A stretch of 64,000 nt of DNA. Origin: Clostridium pasteurianum DSM 525 = ATCC 6013 (GTDB lineage: Bacteria > Bacillota > Clostridia > Clostridiales > Clostridiaceae). This document shows, piece after piece, positions 35,670-45,234 of the stretch (its first letter is position 1; each line of letters opens with the position of its first letter). The translations under genes were made by a program, and so were the position numbers. The notes under the pieces were generated by a model. It searched no databases. It had not been told where the DNA came from and saw only the letters and a list, made by a program, of their open reading frames with translations. The stretch spans positions 2,386,384-2,450,383 of the forward strand of contig NZ_CP009268.1 of NCBI RefSeq assembly GCF_000807255.1, given 5' to 3'.

Positions 35670-36800
35670 TCACCTTATTAAATTATAGGATTTAAAATAG
35701 GATTCTACAAAAGCTTCATTTTCAATGGCATGTTTATATATTTCACTATAACTGTTCCTAATATCCTTCATAATTCCTACCCTTAAATCTGCAGGATATA
35801 TTTTTAAAAGTTCATTAAGTCTGTTAATGTAATAATCCGAATCATAATTATTATTGCTTATACTAGCTTCCAAGATTTTCAAAATATTCTTTGCAGACAG
35901 ATAAAGTCTTGTATGACTTTCATTTTTCACTCTTTCTATAATAGCCCCACTGAGAGAATCTGCTAAAAAAGCATCTGCATAGGATATTAGAGGATTATAA
36001 TCTGATTCAATAAAGCTTACAAACTCTTCAGCAATTAATTTACCTACATTTCCTTTTATAACATTTAGAAAAACTGCTCTAGGTATTGTATCTTTTTTCT
36101 CTTTATAAATTTTGTAAGCACTAGAAATTCTCTCATAACTTCTTGGAGTTGCCATTATATCATCTTCATTTATTTTATATAAATATTCCGGAAAGGTTCC
36201 GATAAATTCTATAACCTTTTCTTCTATTCCTGCATTTGCTGCCCAATCTAACCACTGAATATAGTCAGGCTCCATATATAGCCACACAAATCTATTTTCC
36301 TGCGCTGTATCCATATCCACAACCTGGTAATCATAGCCATATTTACTTGAAGGATTCATGGCTGCTAATATTTTTACACTCCTATGCAGCTTATATCCAT
36401 TAATTTCTCTATTTAATATTAAATTCATAAGCTCCTGTTGTACTGTATGTTCACAACGATTTATCTCATCTATGAATAAAAGAACTGTTTTGCCTTTGGA
36501 TATTTCTTCATCAATTTCCCTCAGCTTATTATGCACTGCATATACTGTGGTTTTCTTTAGTTCCTTTTCTCCTTTATTATTAACTTTGTCATAAGCTTCT
36601 ATAGTTGGAAGACCGCCTATTTCACCTTCTTTAAGGAGATTACCATCAATTACAACTAAACTAAAGTTATTTTTTTCAACAATTTCTTTTGCTAAAGCTG
36701 TTTTTCCTATCCCGCTTTCACCAACTATTAATGGAACTTCTCCAGTAGCTAGTACTAAGTCAACACTTTTTAATGTATCTGTAAAATTCATTATAATCAC
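35670..36800 (-). CDS. MoxR-type AAA+ ATPase
   Basis: A 376-residue AAA+ protein. Walker A is VGESGIGKTALAKEI near residue 27, Walker B is VLLFIDEINRC, the sensor is ILAAMNPSSKYGYD and the arginine-finger region follows (AQENRFVWLYMEPD). This is the MoxR/DUF2201-partner group. It lies two bases after the repeat protein and six bases before the VWA protein, so the three are one operon. I infer it remodels or activates a target presented by the VWA partner. Confidence 0.88.
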   Translation of the reverse strand: MIIMNFTDTLKSVDLVLATGEVPLIVGESGIGKTALAKEIVEKNNFSLVVIDGNLLKEGEIGGLPTIEAYDKVNNKGEKELKKTTVYAVHNKLREIDEEISKGKTVLLFIDEINRCEHTVQQELMNLILNREINGYKLHRSVKILAAMNPSSKYGYDYQVVDMDTAQENRFVWLYMEPDYIQWLDWAANAGIEEKVIEFIGTFPEYLYKINEDDIMATPRSYERISSAYKIYKEKKDTIPRAVFLNVIKGNVGKLIAEEFVSFIESDYNPLISYADAFLADSLSGAIIERVKNESHTRLYLSAKNILKILEASISNNNYDSDYYINRLNELLKIYPADLRVGIMKDIRNSYSEIYKHAIENEAFVESYFKSYNLIR

Positions 36801-36802
36801 CC

Positions 36803-37606
36803 CTATACTATCTTCAGCTTTTCATCTACAGTTACTTTTTTAGCCTTTTTACTTCCATATTTATAAATAAACATTACCTTATTCTCTGGTATAATGTGAT
36901 TATTCTTATCTGTATTATTATAATTTAAAAAATCTCTCACATATTTTTCATCAACATCTTCCTTTGATAATTGCTCCTTTAACAGTTGTTCTAATTCCTC
37001 TTTAGTTATTTCTTTAATGAAATATTTAATCACCAAAAAATTTACCTTTAAAAATTCCAATATTTTATTCTTATCTAAATTGTTTATAAGATTAATAGCC
37101 TTGTAATTATTCTTTACAGCCATAAACTGGGCATTATGAGAAGGTGAATTTATATATCTCAATGCATCGTAGCTTATTTTTACAGCCTCTTCTTGTACAC
37201 GCTCAGAGGGTTCTTTAATAAACTTTAATGACTCGTAATTTTTTCTTACAGCCAACAACTGCAATTCCTCACTTGGATTATCAATATATTTAATAGCCCA
37301 TCCGGCTTGATTTATAGCCAATTCAATTAATTTATCCGTTGGATTCTTAATAAACTCCAAATTAGTCCATCCAGAATTTATTGCTTTTATCTTCATATGT
37401 TCTGAAGGATTATCTATAAACTCAATAGCTCTCCCGTTACTCTCTAAAGCAGCTTCCTGTACCTCTTTGCTTGGATTATCTATATTTTTTAATGCAAGTC
37501 CATTTCCCTTAACTGCCAATAGCTTCATCTCATCTGTAGGATTATCTATATGTGCTATAGCATACGGGTTTTTCTTTATAATTTTAATAAGCTTTGATTC
37601 TTCCAT
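36803..37606 (-). CDS. Repeat protein with degenerate 24-residue helical repeats (DUF4116-like)
   Basis: A 267-residue protein from an ATG at 37606 with AAAGGAAAG upstream; upstream in-frame starts lack a ribosome binding site and would add an unlikely hydrophobic segment. It contains about seven to eight repeats on the pattern IDNPSEExQxxAVKxNxxALK (for example FIDNPSEHMKIKAINSGW and YINSPSHNAQFMAVKNNY). Such short paired-helix repeats resemble DUF4116 or HEAT-like solenoids and suggest protein binding. It is first in the operon with the MoxR ATPase and VWA protein and may be the adaptor or client. Confidence 0.75.
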   Translation of the reverse strand: MEESKLIKIIKKNPYAIAHIDNPTDEMKLLAVKGNGLALKNIDNPSKEVQEAALESNGRAIEFIDNPSEHMKIKAINSGWTNLEFIKNPTDKLIELAINQAGWAIKYIDNPSEELQLLAVRKNYESLKFIKEPSERVQEEAVKISYDALRYINSPSHNAQFMAVKNNYKAINLINNLDKNKILEFLKVNFLVIKYFIKEITKEELEQLLKEQLSKEDVDEKYVRDFLNYNNTDKNNHIIPENKVMFIYKYGSKKAKKVTVDEKLKIV

Positions 37607-37738
37607 AATATTTCTTTCCTTTTGTAATTTAATATAGATTATTATACCACTGTATAGAAAAATAATGTAGTGTGCAGGACTTGCTTGGGTAAAAAAACTC
37701 ATACCATAATTTGAAGAAGCATAAAACATACTCAATAT

Positions 37739-37927
37739 TTACTTAAAACCCTTTGATATCATAACGGCACCTAGTGCAATGCCTTCAAAAACTTCTTTAA
37801 TAACTTCTGCAATCATCATATTTGTAATTTTCTTGCACTCTTTTCCAGATATGTCATATAGTTTTTTAATTAGCTCATTCATTAAAAGGAAGCAAGGATA
37901 AAGAACAAAGACTGATATCACCATCAT
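37739..37927 (-). CDS. Small hypothetical protein (62 aa or 47 aa), doubtful
   Basis: An open frame with a hydrophobic start and an amphipathic body (NELIKKLYDISGKECKKI). Neither candidate ATG (37927 or 37882) has a ribosome binding site, so it may be a remnant. The gap 37928-38174 holds the terminator at 38096-38127 and nothing else that I recognise. Confidence 0.3.
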   Translation of the reverse strand: MMVISVFVLYPCFLLMNELIKKLYDISGKECKKITNMMIAEVIKEVFEGIALGAVMISKGFK

Positions 37928-38095
37928 TTAAATTAAGTTATTCATTCTTCTGTAAATATAATTCATGAGAAAAGGCCTGTATCTGTGCACGTACCATTCA
38001 TTTAGATAACGAATTAAGAATAGCCACATAATCTACAGTATTAAATTCTTACATAGTGGATCGTTTTTTTATTTGAAAGAAATGCAAAACAATAA

Positions 38096-38127
38096 TGCCG
38101 CTTGAACCTAGTAAGGTCTTAGCGGCA
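38096..38127 (-). terminator. Rho-independent terminator of the radical SAM gene
   Basis: TGCCGCT (38096-38102) pairs with AGCGGCA (38121-38127) with an inner ACCT/AGGT stem. On the minus strand it is followed by TTATTGTTTTG. Confidence 0.7.
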
Positions 38128-38174
38128 AATTATTATTTGTTGAAAATAAAGGAAAAACAAAATGACAAGACTCT

Positions 38175-39299
38175 CTAAAAAATCATCTCTCCTGCTTTAT
38201 AGCCATCAGGCAATTCTTCTTCACTTAAAAATTTAAAATTGTCATCACGCAATATTGGTAAAAATACTTCGTATGGTATTCTTGAAAATTCACAACCATA
38301 ATTACTTGATCCAAACCACTTACCCTCTTTGCTGCTCAAATTCAAATCTCTAGCAAATTTTGTATGGTTTGAGCAATCATGAACTGCTAAATCCCAGCTT
38401 TCTTCATAGGCTATTTTCATGAATTTTAAAGTTAATTCTCTGCTCCAAGCTGGAGAAATATAGCCATGTCTTGAAATATACATATTTTCTCCATAATAAT
38501 TATCTATATTATTCTCATTTAAATGTAATTCTGCACAATTGATAAAATCAAGTTTTGTGTCCAATATTGCTTGCTTTTTCTTAAAAAATTCTTCGAAAAA
38601 CTCAGGAGTCATTGGAGTTTCAATTCCTACGCTTTTAATATATTTTTTAGCTATTCCAATATTCTCAATAACTTTATCTGAGCAGTTGGAAGCACCTAGA
38701 TTGAAACGTATTTCGTCAAGTCCAGCTTCACCTAATGCTCTTAATGTTTCTTCTGTAGCTAAAGTGCCATTTGTATATAAATGTTGATAAATTTCAGCAT
38801 CACTAAATTTCTTTATAATAGAATAGTATTTTTCAATTTCCATAAATGGCTCTAAATAAACATAGGAAATACCCGTAGGTTTCTGTTGCACCGAAAGAAG
38901 TAAATCAATATCCTTCTCATAAAATTTTGTTTCTCCTATCTCCCACATACCTTCGCCAACTGGAGGAATATTATCCAATTCTCCATAATTATAACAGAAC
39001 TTGCACTCTACGTTACATTTGTTTGTTTTCCTAATTGCACTCAACCCGGTTCCCGTCAGACAAGAACGGCATCCCTCAGAGAATTTATTTTCGTTTCCTA
39101 CAAAAAAAGTTCTATTTTCCAAAGTTTTCAAGCCCTTAATTTCTGACATTAACATATCATTTCTATGATCAATAGCTGCCTCAATTTGTGCAAAGGCAGC
39201 ATAAATTATTTCTTGCTGTTTTATCATAACTTCCTCATCCTCTGGCAATATTGAAAAAAATTCAAACCATGCCAAAGCATCTTTCTTTGAAATTTTCAT
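38175..39299 (-). CDS. Radical SAM protein of unknown role
   Basis: A 374-residue enzyme. The N-terminal 85 residues form a helical region followed by CRSCLTGTG and then the radical SAM motif CNVECKFC at about residue 95. A partial barrel follows (YVYLEPFMEIEKYY, YQHLYTNGTLATEET, EIRFNLGASN). The C-terminal 150 residues contain further cysteines (INCAELHL, VHDCSNHTKF, NYGCEFSRI) that could bind another cluster or the substrate. No precursor peptide is visible next to it. AGGAGG precedes the ATG. I do not recognise the subfamily. Confidence 0.8.
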   Translation of the reverse strand: MKISKKDALAWFEFFSILPEDEEVMIKQQEIIYAAFAQIEAAIDHRNDMLMSEIKGLKTLENRTFFVGNENKFSEGCRSCLTGTGLSAIRKTNKCNVECKFCYNYGELDNIPPVGEGMWEIGETKFYEKDIDLLLSVQQKPTGISYVYLEPFMEIEKYYSIIKKFSDAEIYQHLYTNGTLATEETLRALGEAGLDEIRFNLGASNCSDKVIENIGIAKKYIKSVGIETPMTPEFFEEFFKKKQAILDTKLDFINCAELHLNENNIDNYYGENMYISRHGYISPAWSRELTLKFMKIAYEESWDLAVHDCSNHTKFARDLNLSSKEGKWFGSSNYGCEFSRIPYEVFLPILRDDNFKFLSEEELPDGYKAGEMIF

Positions 39300-39436
39300 A
39301 TGTATCCTCCTCGTCTCTAATATGTATATATTACTGAAATAACTTTGCTATATTTATATGTCTCAGCACGCGAAAGCCCTCCAGTGTAAATACTTGTACT
39401 GAAGGACTGCAAACCATTAGTGTTAATATATTTTAG

Positions 39437-40801
39437 CTACATGTGTTTCCTTTCTAGCCTCACCACACATTCCAAATGCCCTGTCATAGGAAACATATCC
39501 ATCCCTTTTACTCTCTCCACCTTATACCCTCTGTCTATAAGCTTCCTAAGATCTACCATAAGAGTCTTAGGATTGCAGGAAACATATACTATCTCCTTGG
39601 CATCAAATTTTATTACATAATCCAATGCCTTTGGATGCACTCCCGGTCTTGGTGGATCAAGGATTATTACATCTGGTTTATCCTGAAGATCCTGAATTAC
39701 TTTTGCTACATCTCCTGCGATGAAATTGCAGTTATCCAGATCATTCAGCTTTGCATTTTCGTTCGCAGCTTTTACTGCTTCTTCTATAAGTTCAATACCT
39801 ATGACTTTTTTAGCATTTTTAGCCGCTGCAATTTGACCAATGGTACCTGTACCACAGTATAAATCAAAGATAAGTTTTGAAGCTGCTTCGCCTATAAAGT
39901 CCATAACTATACTATAGAGTTTTTCAGCTCCAAGAGTATTAGTTTGAAAAAAAGACAGTGGTGATATTTTAAACTTAAGTCCAAGTACTTTTTCAACTAT
40001 ATAATCTCTTCCATAGAGTATATCAATTCTATCCGCCGCTACTACATCTGAAAAGGAATCATTGGTAGTGTGAAGAATTCCGACTATTTTGTCTTCTAAA
40101 TCAAGATCCAGCAATAATTTAGTAAATTCTTCTATATTAAACTCATCTTGAGAAGTGGTTACTAAATTAACTAGAATTTCTCCTGTATGTTCTGTCTCTC
40201 TGATTACCAGATTTCTAAGATATCCTTCTCTTTTCATTATTCTATAATAAGTTGTATTTTTATCTCTAAAGTAGTTTACAACTGTGTCTAAGATCACTCT
40301 AAAATCTTTGGAAACAAGAGTACATTCATGGACATTTACAATTCCAAAGGCTTTATTTCTTATATGCATACCTAAAGTAAGCTCTCCGCCCTTTTCCACA
40401 TCTCCAAAGCTGAACTCCATTTTATTTCTGTACTCAAATTCTTTAGGGCTTTTTTCTATGCCTTCATATTCAAAACCTTCTATGTCTGCCTCTTTAAAGA
40501 GTTTTAACAGCTGTATTTCTTTTAATCTAATTTGCTCTTCATAATCAATAAATTGATGAGTACAACCTCCACAGACTCCAAAGTGAGGACACTTTGGAGT
40601 AACTTCTCCTTCTATACTGTTAAGAGATTTTATAAGCTTTGCCTCACCATATTCTTTCTTAAGTTTTTTTACATTTCCCAGTATTTTTTGTCCTGGAACT
40701 GCGCCTTTTATGTATATTTTTCTATCTTCACTATAGGCAATACCCATACCTGGGAATTCTATATCTACTACTTCAAATTCATATTCCTTGTGTCTTCTCA
40801 A
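39437..40801 (-). CDS. 23S rRNA (uracil-5-)-methyltransferase, RumA/TrmA family
   Basis: Methylates C5 of a uracil in RNA (usually U1939 of 23S rRNA for this architecture) with SAM. The 454-residue protein has a TRAM domain at the N-terminus, a 4Fe-4S motif ([10 protein letters not shown] and a distal HECTLVS), the [12 protein letters not shown] segment, SAM motif [26 protein letters not shown] and the catalytic YVSCNPKTL. Which uracil is modified cannot be fixed from sequence. It stands alone and ends near a hairpin. Confidence 0.92.
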   Translation of the reverse strand: MRRHKEYEFEVVDIEFPGMGIAYSEDRKIYIKGAVPGQKILGNVKKLKKEYGEAKLIKSLNSIEGEVTPKCPHFGVCGGCTHQFIDYEEQIRLKEIQLLKLFKEADIEGFEYEGIEKSPKEFEYRNKMEFSFGDVEKGGELTLGMHIRNKAFGIVNVHECTLVSKDFRVILDTVVNYFRDKNTTYYRIMKREGYLRNLVIRETEHTGEILVNLVTTSQDEFNIEEFTKLLLDLDLEDKIVGILHTTNDSFSDVVAADRIDILYGRDYIVEKVLGLKFKISPLSFFQTNTLGAEKLYSIVMDFIGEAASKLIFDLYCGTGTIGQIAAAKNAKKVIGIELIEEAVKAANENAKLNDLDNCNFIAGDVAKVIQDLQDKPDVIILDPPRPGVHPKALDYVIKFDAKEIVYVSCNPKTLMVDLRKLIDRGYKVERVKGMDMFPMTGHLECVVRLERKHM

Positions 40802-40915
40802 ACCAATCTCTCCTAGGCTATTTTTACTGTTGTTTAATAATTACAATTTATTCTATTACTACCACATGGAGAAAAAACTCCACCTGAAACAAAAAACTCT
40901 CTTTCTATCAAGCTT

Positions 40916-41323
40916 TTATTTTGTTAATTTTAAATGAGCTAGTTTCTCTCCAAAGGTATTTGACGCTTTTGATTTATGCAGTATTGTATTATATATTATA
41001 TTTACAATTACAAATAAAATAATAAACATACCTTCTCTATTTGCTATTTTCCATCCAAAGAGATGAATAATACCATCTATTATAAACAAAACTACAGCAG
41101 ATATTCCAACAGAAATTGCCTGATCTATTATAATACTTATAAAGGAATCCTTAACACTTATCTTTCCTATCTTATCTTTAACTTTATCTTCCTTTTTACT
41201 GTCTACTGCATCCTTTGTTTTTGGTACATCTGTTTTTAAATTTTCCTGTGAACTTGTATCCACAGAAGTTATTTTTGCATTTTCTTCCTTTTTTATTTCA
41301 TTATTTTCATTTTTTACACTCAT
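40916..41323 (-). CDS. Small RDD-like membrane protein
   Basis: A 135-residue protein. The first 55 residues are charged and disordered (many Lys, Glu, Asp, Ser). Two membrane helices follow (about 60-85 and 98-118) and the end reads SNTFGEKLAHLKL, a pattern seen at the end of RDD-family proteins. The assignment is tentative because the protein is short and the RDD signature weak. Confidence 0.55.
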   Translation of the reverse strand: MSVKNENNEIKKEENAKITSVDTSSQENLKTDVPKTKDAVDSKKEDKVKDKIGKISVKDSFISIIIDQAISVGISAVVLFIIDGIIHLFGWKIANREGMFIILFVIVNIIYNTILHKSKASNTFGEKLAHLKLTK

Positions 41324-41833
41324 TCTGCATCCTCCAATTAATAATTTTATTACAAGACTATAATACCTTTAATTTTTTATACTAGAATCTATAGCTTAAT
41401 TTTTAGATAAAACATCTAAGACTAAAACCAATAAAGTTAATAGTAAAAAAATATATTTACTTATTATTATAACATCATTATTATGCAATAGTGTGACTTA
41501 TATGTAAATATATATTTATTGAATATACTGTAACATTTATAATTAATACAGTTAATTTTGATTATCTTATGATAGAATTATATATTATATATTTATCCTA
41601 TTGTAAAAAATATATCAGAATAAAAGATATATTATGAAAATTTAACATAATAAATAGCATAATGATATAATGTAAGTTGGTCTACAACTTTGTACACTTG
41701 AATTATATAAATATATCAAACAATTACTTATAAAATAGTTCACATTTTATTTTTACTGTATACATAGAATTGTGTTATATATTTATAGATAATATTTTTT
41801 ATATAATTATTCTCGTAGGAGGTTTTTGCATAA
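41324..41833. other. Intergenic promoter region between divergent genes
   Basis: A 510-base, very AT-rich stretch between the RDD-like gene and the LTA synthase-like gene. I see only promoter-like AT tracts and the AGGAGG of the plus-strand gene (41818-41823); no RNA gene or open frame with a ribosome binding site is apparent. Confidence 0.5.
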
Positions 41834-43771
41834 ATGTACATAGATAACAATACTACAAAATTGACTAAGTCAGAAAAAATCAAGCAATTTTTTATTAAAA
41901 ACCTAGATATAATTTATTTTATAGTCATACTGTCTATAAAATCCTTTAACTTTAATAAATTTATCTCTCCTGTATATTTTAATTATTTTTATATTGGTGC
42001 CGCTACCATATCCGCTGTGGGGGTTTTTGCCAGTATAGCTTTATTGTTTAAAAATAACACTAGGACAAGACTCCTATATATATTTAATATAGTGTTAAGT
42101 GTACTTATAATTGTAGATACTGTTTACTACAGATATTTTAAGGATTTAATGTCTCTTGGTGTAGTGAGAAATGGATTTTTATTAGGTGGGGTTGGTGCCA
42201 GTGTAAAAGAGCTTATAAAGCCAACAGATTTCTTATATCTTTTAGATATATTTATATTAATTCCATTTTTAAGATTTTATAAGAAAGTTCCAAGAATACA
42301 ACTGAAATTTATTAAGAGATTTGCAATCTTTTTAATAGTATTTGCCATATTTGTAGCTGTAGATGCAAAAAAAATACACGATCTAGATAAGGAACAGCCA
42401 AGACTTATTTCTACAATGTTCAACAGACTTTATCTTGCTCAAGTATTAGGTCCTATAAATTTTCACATACTGGATACTTATAATGTAACTTCAACAGCTG
42501 TATCTAATATGCAGAAATTGCCTGAAGAAAGGCAAAATGAAATAAAGACTTATCTAGAAAATAAGAATTCCAATACAACTACAACTGCAAATTTAAAAGG
42601 TGCTGGTAATGGTAAAAATTTAATAGTAATTCAAGTAGAAGCTCTGCAGGAATTTGTCATAAATAAAAAACTTGATGGTCAAGAAATTACCCCTAATCTA
42701 AACAGGTGGATAAATAAGAGTCTATATTTTAATAATTATTTCTATCAAGTAGCAGCAGGTAATACTTCTGATGCAGAATTTTTATCAAACAATTCACTAT
42801 ATCCAGCTGCTTCTGGTGCTGCTTATTACATGTATTCTGGTGACACTTTAAATTCCATGGCTAAAGAATTCAAGGAAAAAGACTATTATACCGCTGCATT
42901 GCATGGATATAGAGAAGGTTTCTGGAACAGAAATGTAATGTATAAATCTGAAAAATTTGATGATTTTTATGGACAAAGAGCCTATAACATTAATGAAAAT
43001 GTAGGCCTGGGTTTAAGTGATAAATCCTTTTTAAATCAGAGTTTTGATAAGATAAAAAGCTTTTCTCAACCTTTCTTTGCCTTTACTATAACTTTAAGCA
43101 GTCATTATCCTTATGATGATGTAAATGGCTATGACAAAGGTACTACTAATAAATTTAATTCAGGAAAATATGAAAACACTTTATTAGGTGATTATCTTAA
43201 GGGAATACACTATACTGATGAGCAGCTTGGAATGTTTTTGGACAAACTTGAATCTTCTGGAATGATGGATAATTCTATAGTAGTGTTATACGGAGATCAT
43301 TATGCTATTCCTAAAAACAGTATGCCTTTGCTATATGATTTTGAAGGCATTAAAAATCCTACAGACTTAGATTGGTTTGAGCTTCAGAAGGTTCCAATGC
43401 TCATACATTTTCCTAAAGATGAACACAAAGGTATAAACAGTCTATATACAGGCCAAATAGACTTATTCCCTACTATAGCTAACCTTTATAATCTTTCCAA
43501 TAAATATATGCTTGGAAAAGATATGTTAAATAGCAGTACTGGAGATGTGAATTTTAGAAGTGGTTCCTTCACTGATGGAAATGCCTTTTATGTATCCTGG
43601 ACCAATACCTATTATGATGTTAAAACCAAAAAAGTTATTCCTTCTACTCCAGCCTTAGAAGCTAAAAAGGAGACTACACTTACGGAACTTCAGTATTCAG
43701 ACGATATTTTAAATCACAATCTCTTGAAAAAATTTCTTCAGGAAGACAGTGAAAATAAGTCTAATAAATAA
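41834..43771 (+). CDS. LTA synthase-family sulfatase-type membrane enzyme
   Basis: Polyglycerolphosphate or phosphoglycerol transferase of the cell envelope. The 645-residue protein has five N-terminal membrane helices (residues 25-195) and then an extracellular sulfatase-fold domain. The catalytic threonine is in AAGNTSDAEFLSNN (Thr311 by my count). Metal-binding positions appear in QVEALQEF and in VVLYGDHYAIP. These match LtaS. The chain ends with a short charged tail. AGGAGG precedes the ATG. It is monocistronic with a strong terminator; several paralogues per genome are common, so the exact polymer made is uncertain. Confidence 0.9.
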   Translation: MYIDNNTTKLTKSEKIKQFFIKNLDIIYFIVILSIKSFNFNKFISPVYFNYFYIGAATISAVGVFASIALLFKNNTRTRLLYIFNIVLSVLIIVDTVYYRYFKDLMSLGVVRNGFLLGGVGASVKELIKPTDFLYLLDIFILIPFLRFYKKVPRIQLKFIKRFAIFLIVFAIFVAVDAKKIHDLDKEQPRLISTMFNRLYLAQVLGPINFHILDTYNVTSTAVSNMQKLPEERQNEIKTYLENKNSNTTTTANLKGAGNGKNLIVIQVEALQEFVINKKLDGQEITPNLNRWINKSLYFNNYFYQVAAGNTSDAEFLSNNSLYPAASGAAYYMYSGDTLNSMAKEFKEKDYYTAALHGYREGFWNRNVMYKSEKFDDFYGQRAYNINENVGLGLSDKSFLNQSFDKIKSFSQPFFAFTITLSSHYPYDDVNGYDKGTTNKFNSGKYENTLLGDYLKGIHYTDEQLGMFLDKLESSGMMDNSIVVLYGDHYAIPKNSMPLLYDFEGIKNPTDLDWFELQKVPMLIHFPKDEHKGINSLYTGQIDLFPTIANLYNLSNKYMLGKDMLNSSTGDVNFRSGSFTDGNAFYVSWTNTYYDVKTKKVIPSTPALEAKKETTLTELQYSDDILNHNLLKKFLQEDSENKSNK

Positions 43772-43796
43772 AGTTTGATTTTATTTATTAGTTTGA

Positions 43797-43836
43797 AGCT
43801 GTGTCGCAATGCTTGTGACACAGCTTTTAAATTATT
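43797..43836 (+). terminator. Rho-independent terminator of the LTA synthase-like gene
   Basis: AGCTGTGTC (43797-43805) pairs with GACACAGCT (43817-43825), followed by TTTAAATTATTTT. The rest of the gap to 44111 is AT-rich and holds no gene that I can see. Confidence 0.85.
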
Positions 43837-44111
43837 TTACATTAATAATAATTATTTAAATTTAATTATATATATTTAAATTTAATATATATTTATAATT
43901 TTTATCTTAATATTACCATAAAAAAATTATCAAATTAAAAATGAAATTATATTATACAATTTTCATAAATATTAACTTTATTGATTTTTCATGAATTTTA
44001 GTATAGTCTTTTTACTGAAAGTAATTTTTTATTGAACAATATAATGCTATCTTTCGAAATTATTGTAAAATAATACAAGCCAATTTAAAGAAAGGACGAT
44101 GAGAATATTCA

Positions 44112-44939
44112 ATGACACAATTTTTACAAATCCATAACAATTTAGCTGCTAACTTATTTCAAAATCCCACATTTCATCAAATAAATCCAAGTGTCTTAAT
44201 ACTATTATGCGTATTTGGATTTATTGCGGCAGCTGTAGACTCTATTGCTGGCGGCGGCGGATTAATAAGCCTTCCTGCATTTTTACTAGCCGGACTACCT
44301 GCGAGGTTAGCTCTAGGTACCAATAAATTTTGTTCTACTTCTGGTACTTTAATGAGTTCTTTTCAATACAACAAAAATAGCAAAATAAATTTTCAATTAG
44401 TAAAATATTTGGCTCCTTTTACTCTTGTTGGAGCTGCCCTTGGAGTTTTAACTGTACTAAATATAAATGAAACTTTTATGCATACTATTGTGCTTATAGC
44501 AATTTTACTTGTAGGAATTTTTAGCCTTTTATCAAAGTCAAGAGGACTTTCAAATAATTTTAAAGGATTAACCGGAAAAAATATTACTCTTGGAATTTTA
44601 TTAGCTTTTTCCATAGGTTTTTATGATGGATTTTTGGGACCTGGCACTGGCTCTTTTCTAATTTTTGGCTTCATAAGTATCTTTGGATTTGATTATATTA
44701 ATGCGGGAGGAAATGCTAAATTTTTAAATTTAGTAAGCAATCTAGCTTCTCTCATATTATTTGCATTAAATGGACAAGTAAATTATATTTTGGGAATTCC
44801 AGTTGCTATATGTATGATTTTTGGAGCAAGATTAGGTACAAAGCTTGCTCTCCTTAAAGGCTCAAAGATAATAAAACCTATATTTATTACCATGTCCTTT
44901 GCAGTAGCTGTAAAAATGTTAGTTTCCCTATTTAATTAA
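44112..44939 (+). CDS. TSUP-family (TauE/SafE) anion exporter/permease
   Basis: A 275-residue integral membrane protein with about eight helices. The two family motifs are present: AAVDSIAGGGGLISLPAFL near residue 42 and GFYDGFLGPGTGSFLIF near residue 175, which form the internal duplication of TSUP proteins. Members move sulfite, sulfoacetate, taurine breakdown products or other organic anions. The substrate is not given by the neighbours. It is monocistronic with its own terminator. Confidence 0.9.
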   Translation: MTQFLQIHNNLAANLFQNPTFHQINPSVLILLCVFGFIAAAVDSIAGGGGLISLPAFLLAGLPARLALGTNKFCSTSGTLMSSFQYNKNSKINFQLVKYLAPFTLVGAALGVLTVLNINETFMHTIVLIAILLVGIFSLLSKSRGLSNNFKGLTGKNITLGILLAFSIGFYDGFLGPGTGSFLIFGFISIFGFDYINAGGNAKFLNLVSNLASLILFALNGQVNYILGIPVAICMIFGARLGTKLALLKGSKIIKPIFITMSFAVAVKMLVSLFN

Positions 44940-44946
44940 AATAAAA

Positions 44947-44990
44947 AGCTGAGCTGCAATAAATCAATCTATTGCAGCTCAGCTTCTTTT
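44947..44990 (+). terminator. Rho-independent terminator of the TSUP gene
   Basis: AGCTGAGCTGCAATA pairs perfectly with TATTGCAGCTCAGCT (ending 44984), followed by TCTTTTC. Confidence 0.88.
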
Positions 44991-44992
44991 CA

Positions 44993-45224
44993 CCTGACTA
45001 ACTTGGCGTAAGTCTCCCACGCACTCTGTACAGTCCTCACACCAAATTAAAATTTGGGCTCTCTACTTGCACTCTGTACAGCCCTCACACAAAATCGAAA
45101 AGAAGATTTTGGTTCTCTGCTTTTCTTCAAGTGGGAGTTAGACGCCAAGTAAGCCATGCATTCGCAGTTCTAAAATTCAGATGGGGTAAAAGAATCCCCA
45201 CCTGAATTAAGATCTTGCTTCAAT
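44993..45224 (+). repeat. Dispersed structured repeat, copy B (long form)
   Basis: Starts CCTGACTAACTTGGCG and ends CTTGCTTCAAT, matching 9307-9436 in inverted orientation. The outer stem pairs ACTTGGCGTAAGTCTCCCAC (45001-45020) with GTGGGAGTTAGACGCCAAGT (45131-45150). The loop contains two related units beginning GCACTCTGTACAG, each with its own small hairpin. A second stem with a TAAAAGAAT loop follows. No protein is encoded; the gap 44940-45234 is wholly explained by this element and a terminator. Confidence 0.85.
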
Positions 45225-45234
45225 TTAATATGAA

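Noticed and set aside
41324-41833. Possible small RNA in the long AT-rich gap
   Set aside because: No terminator-like hairpin with a T tract or conserved element could be seen, so there is nothing to support it.
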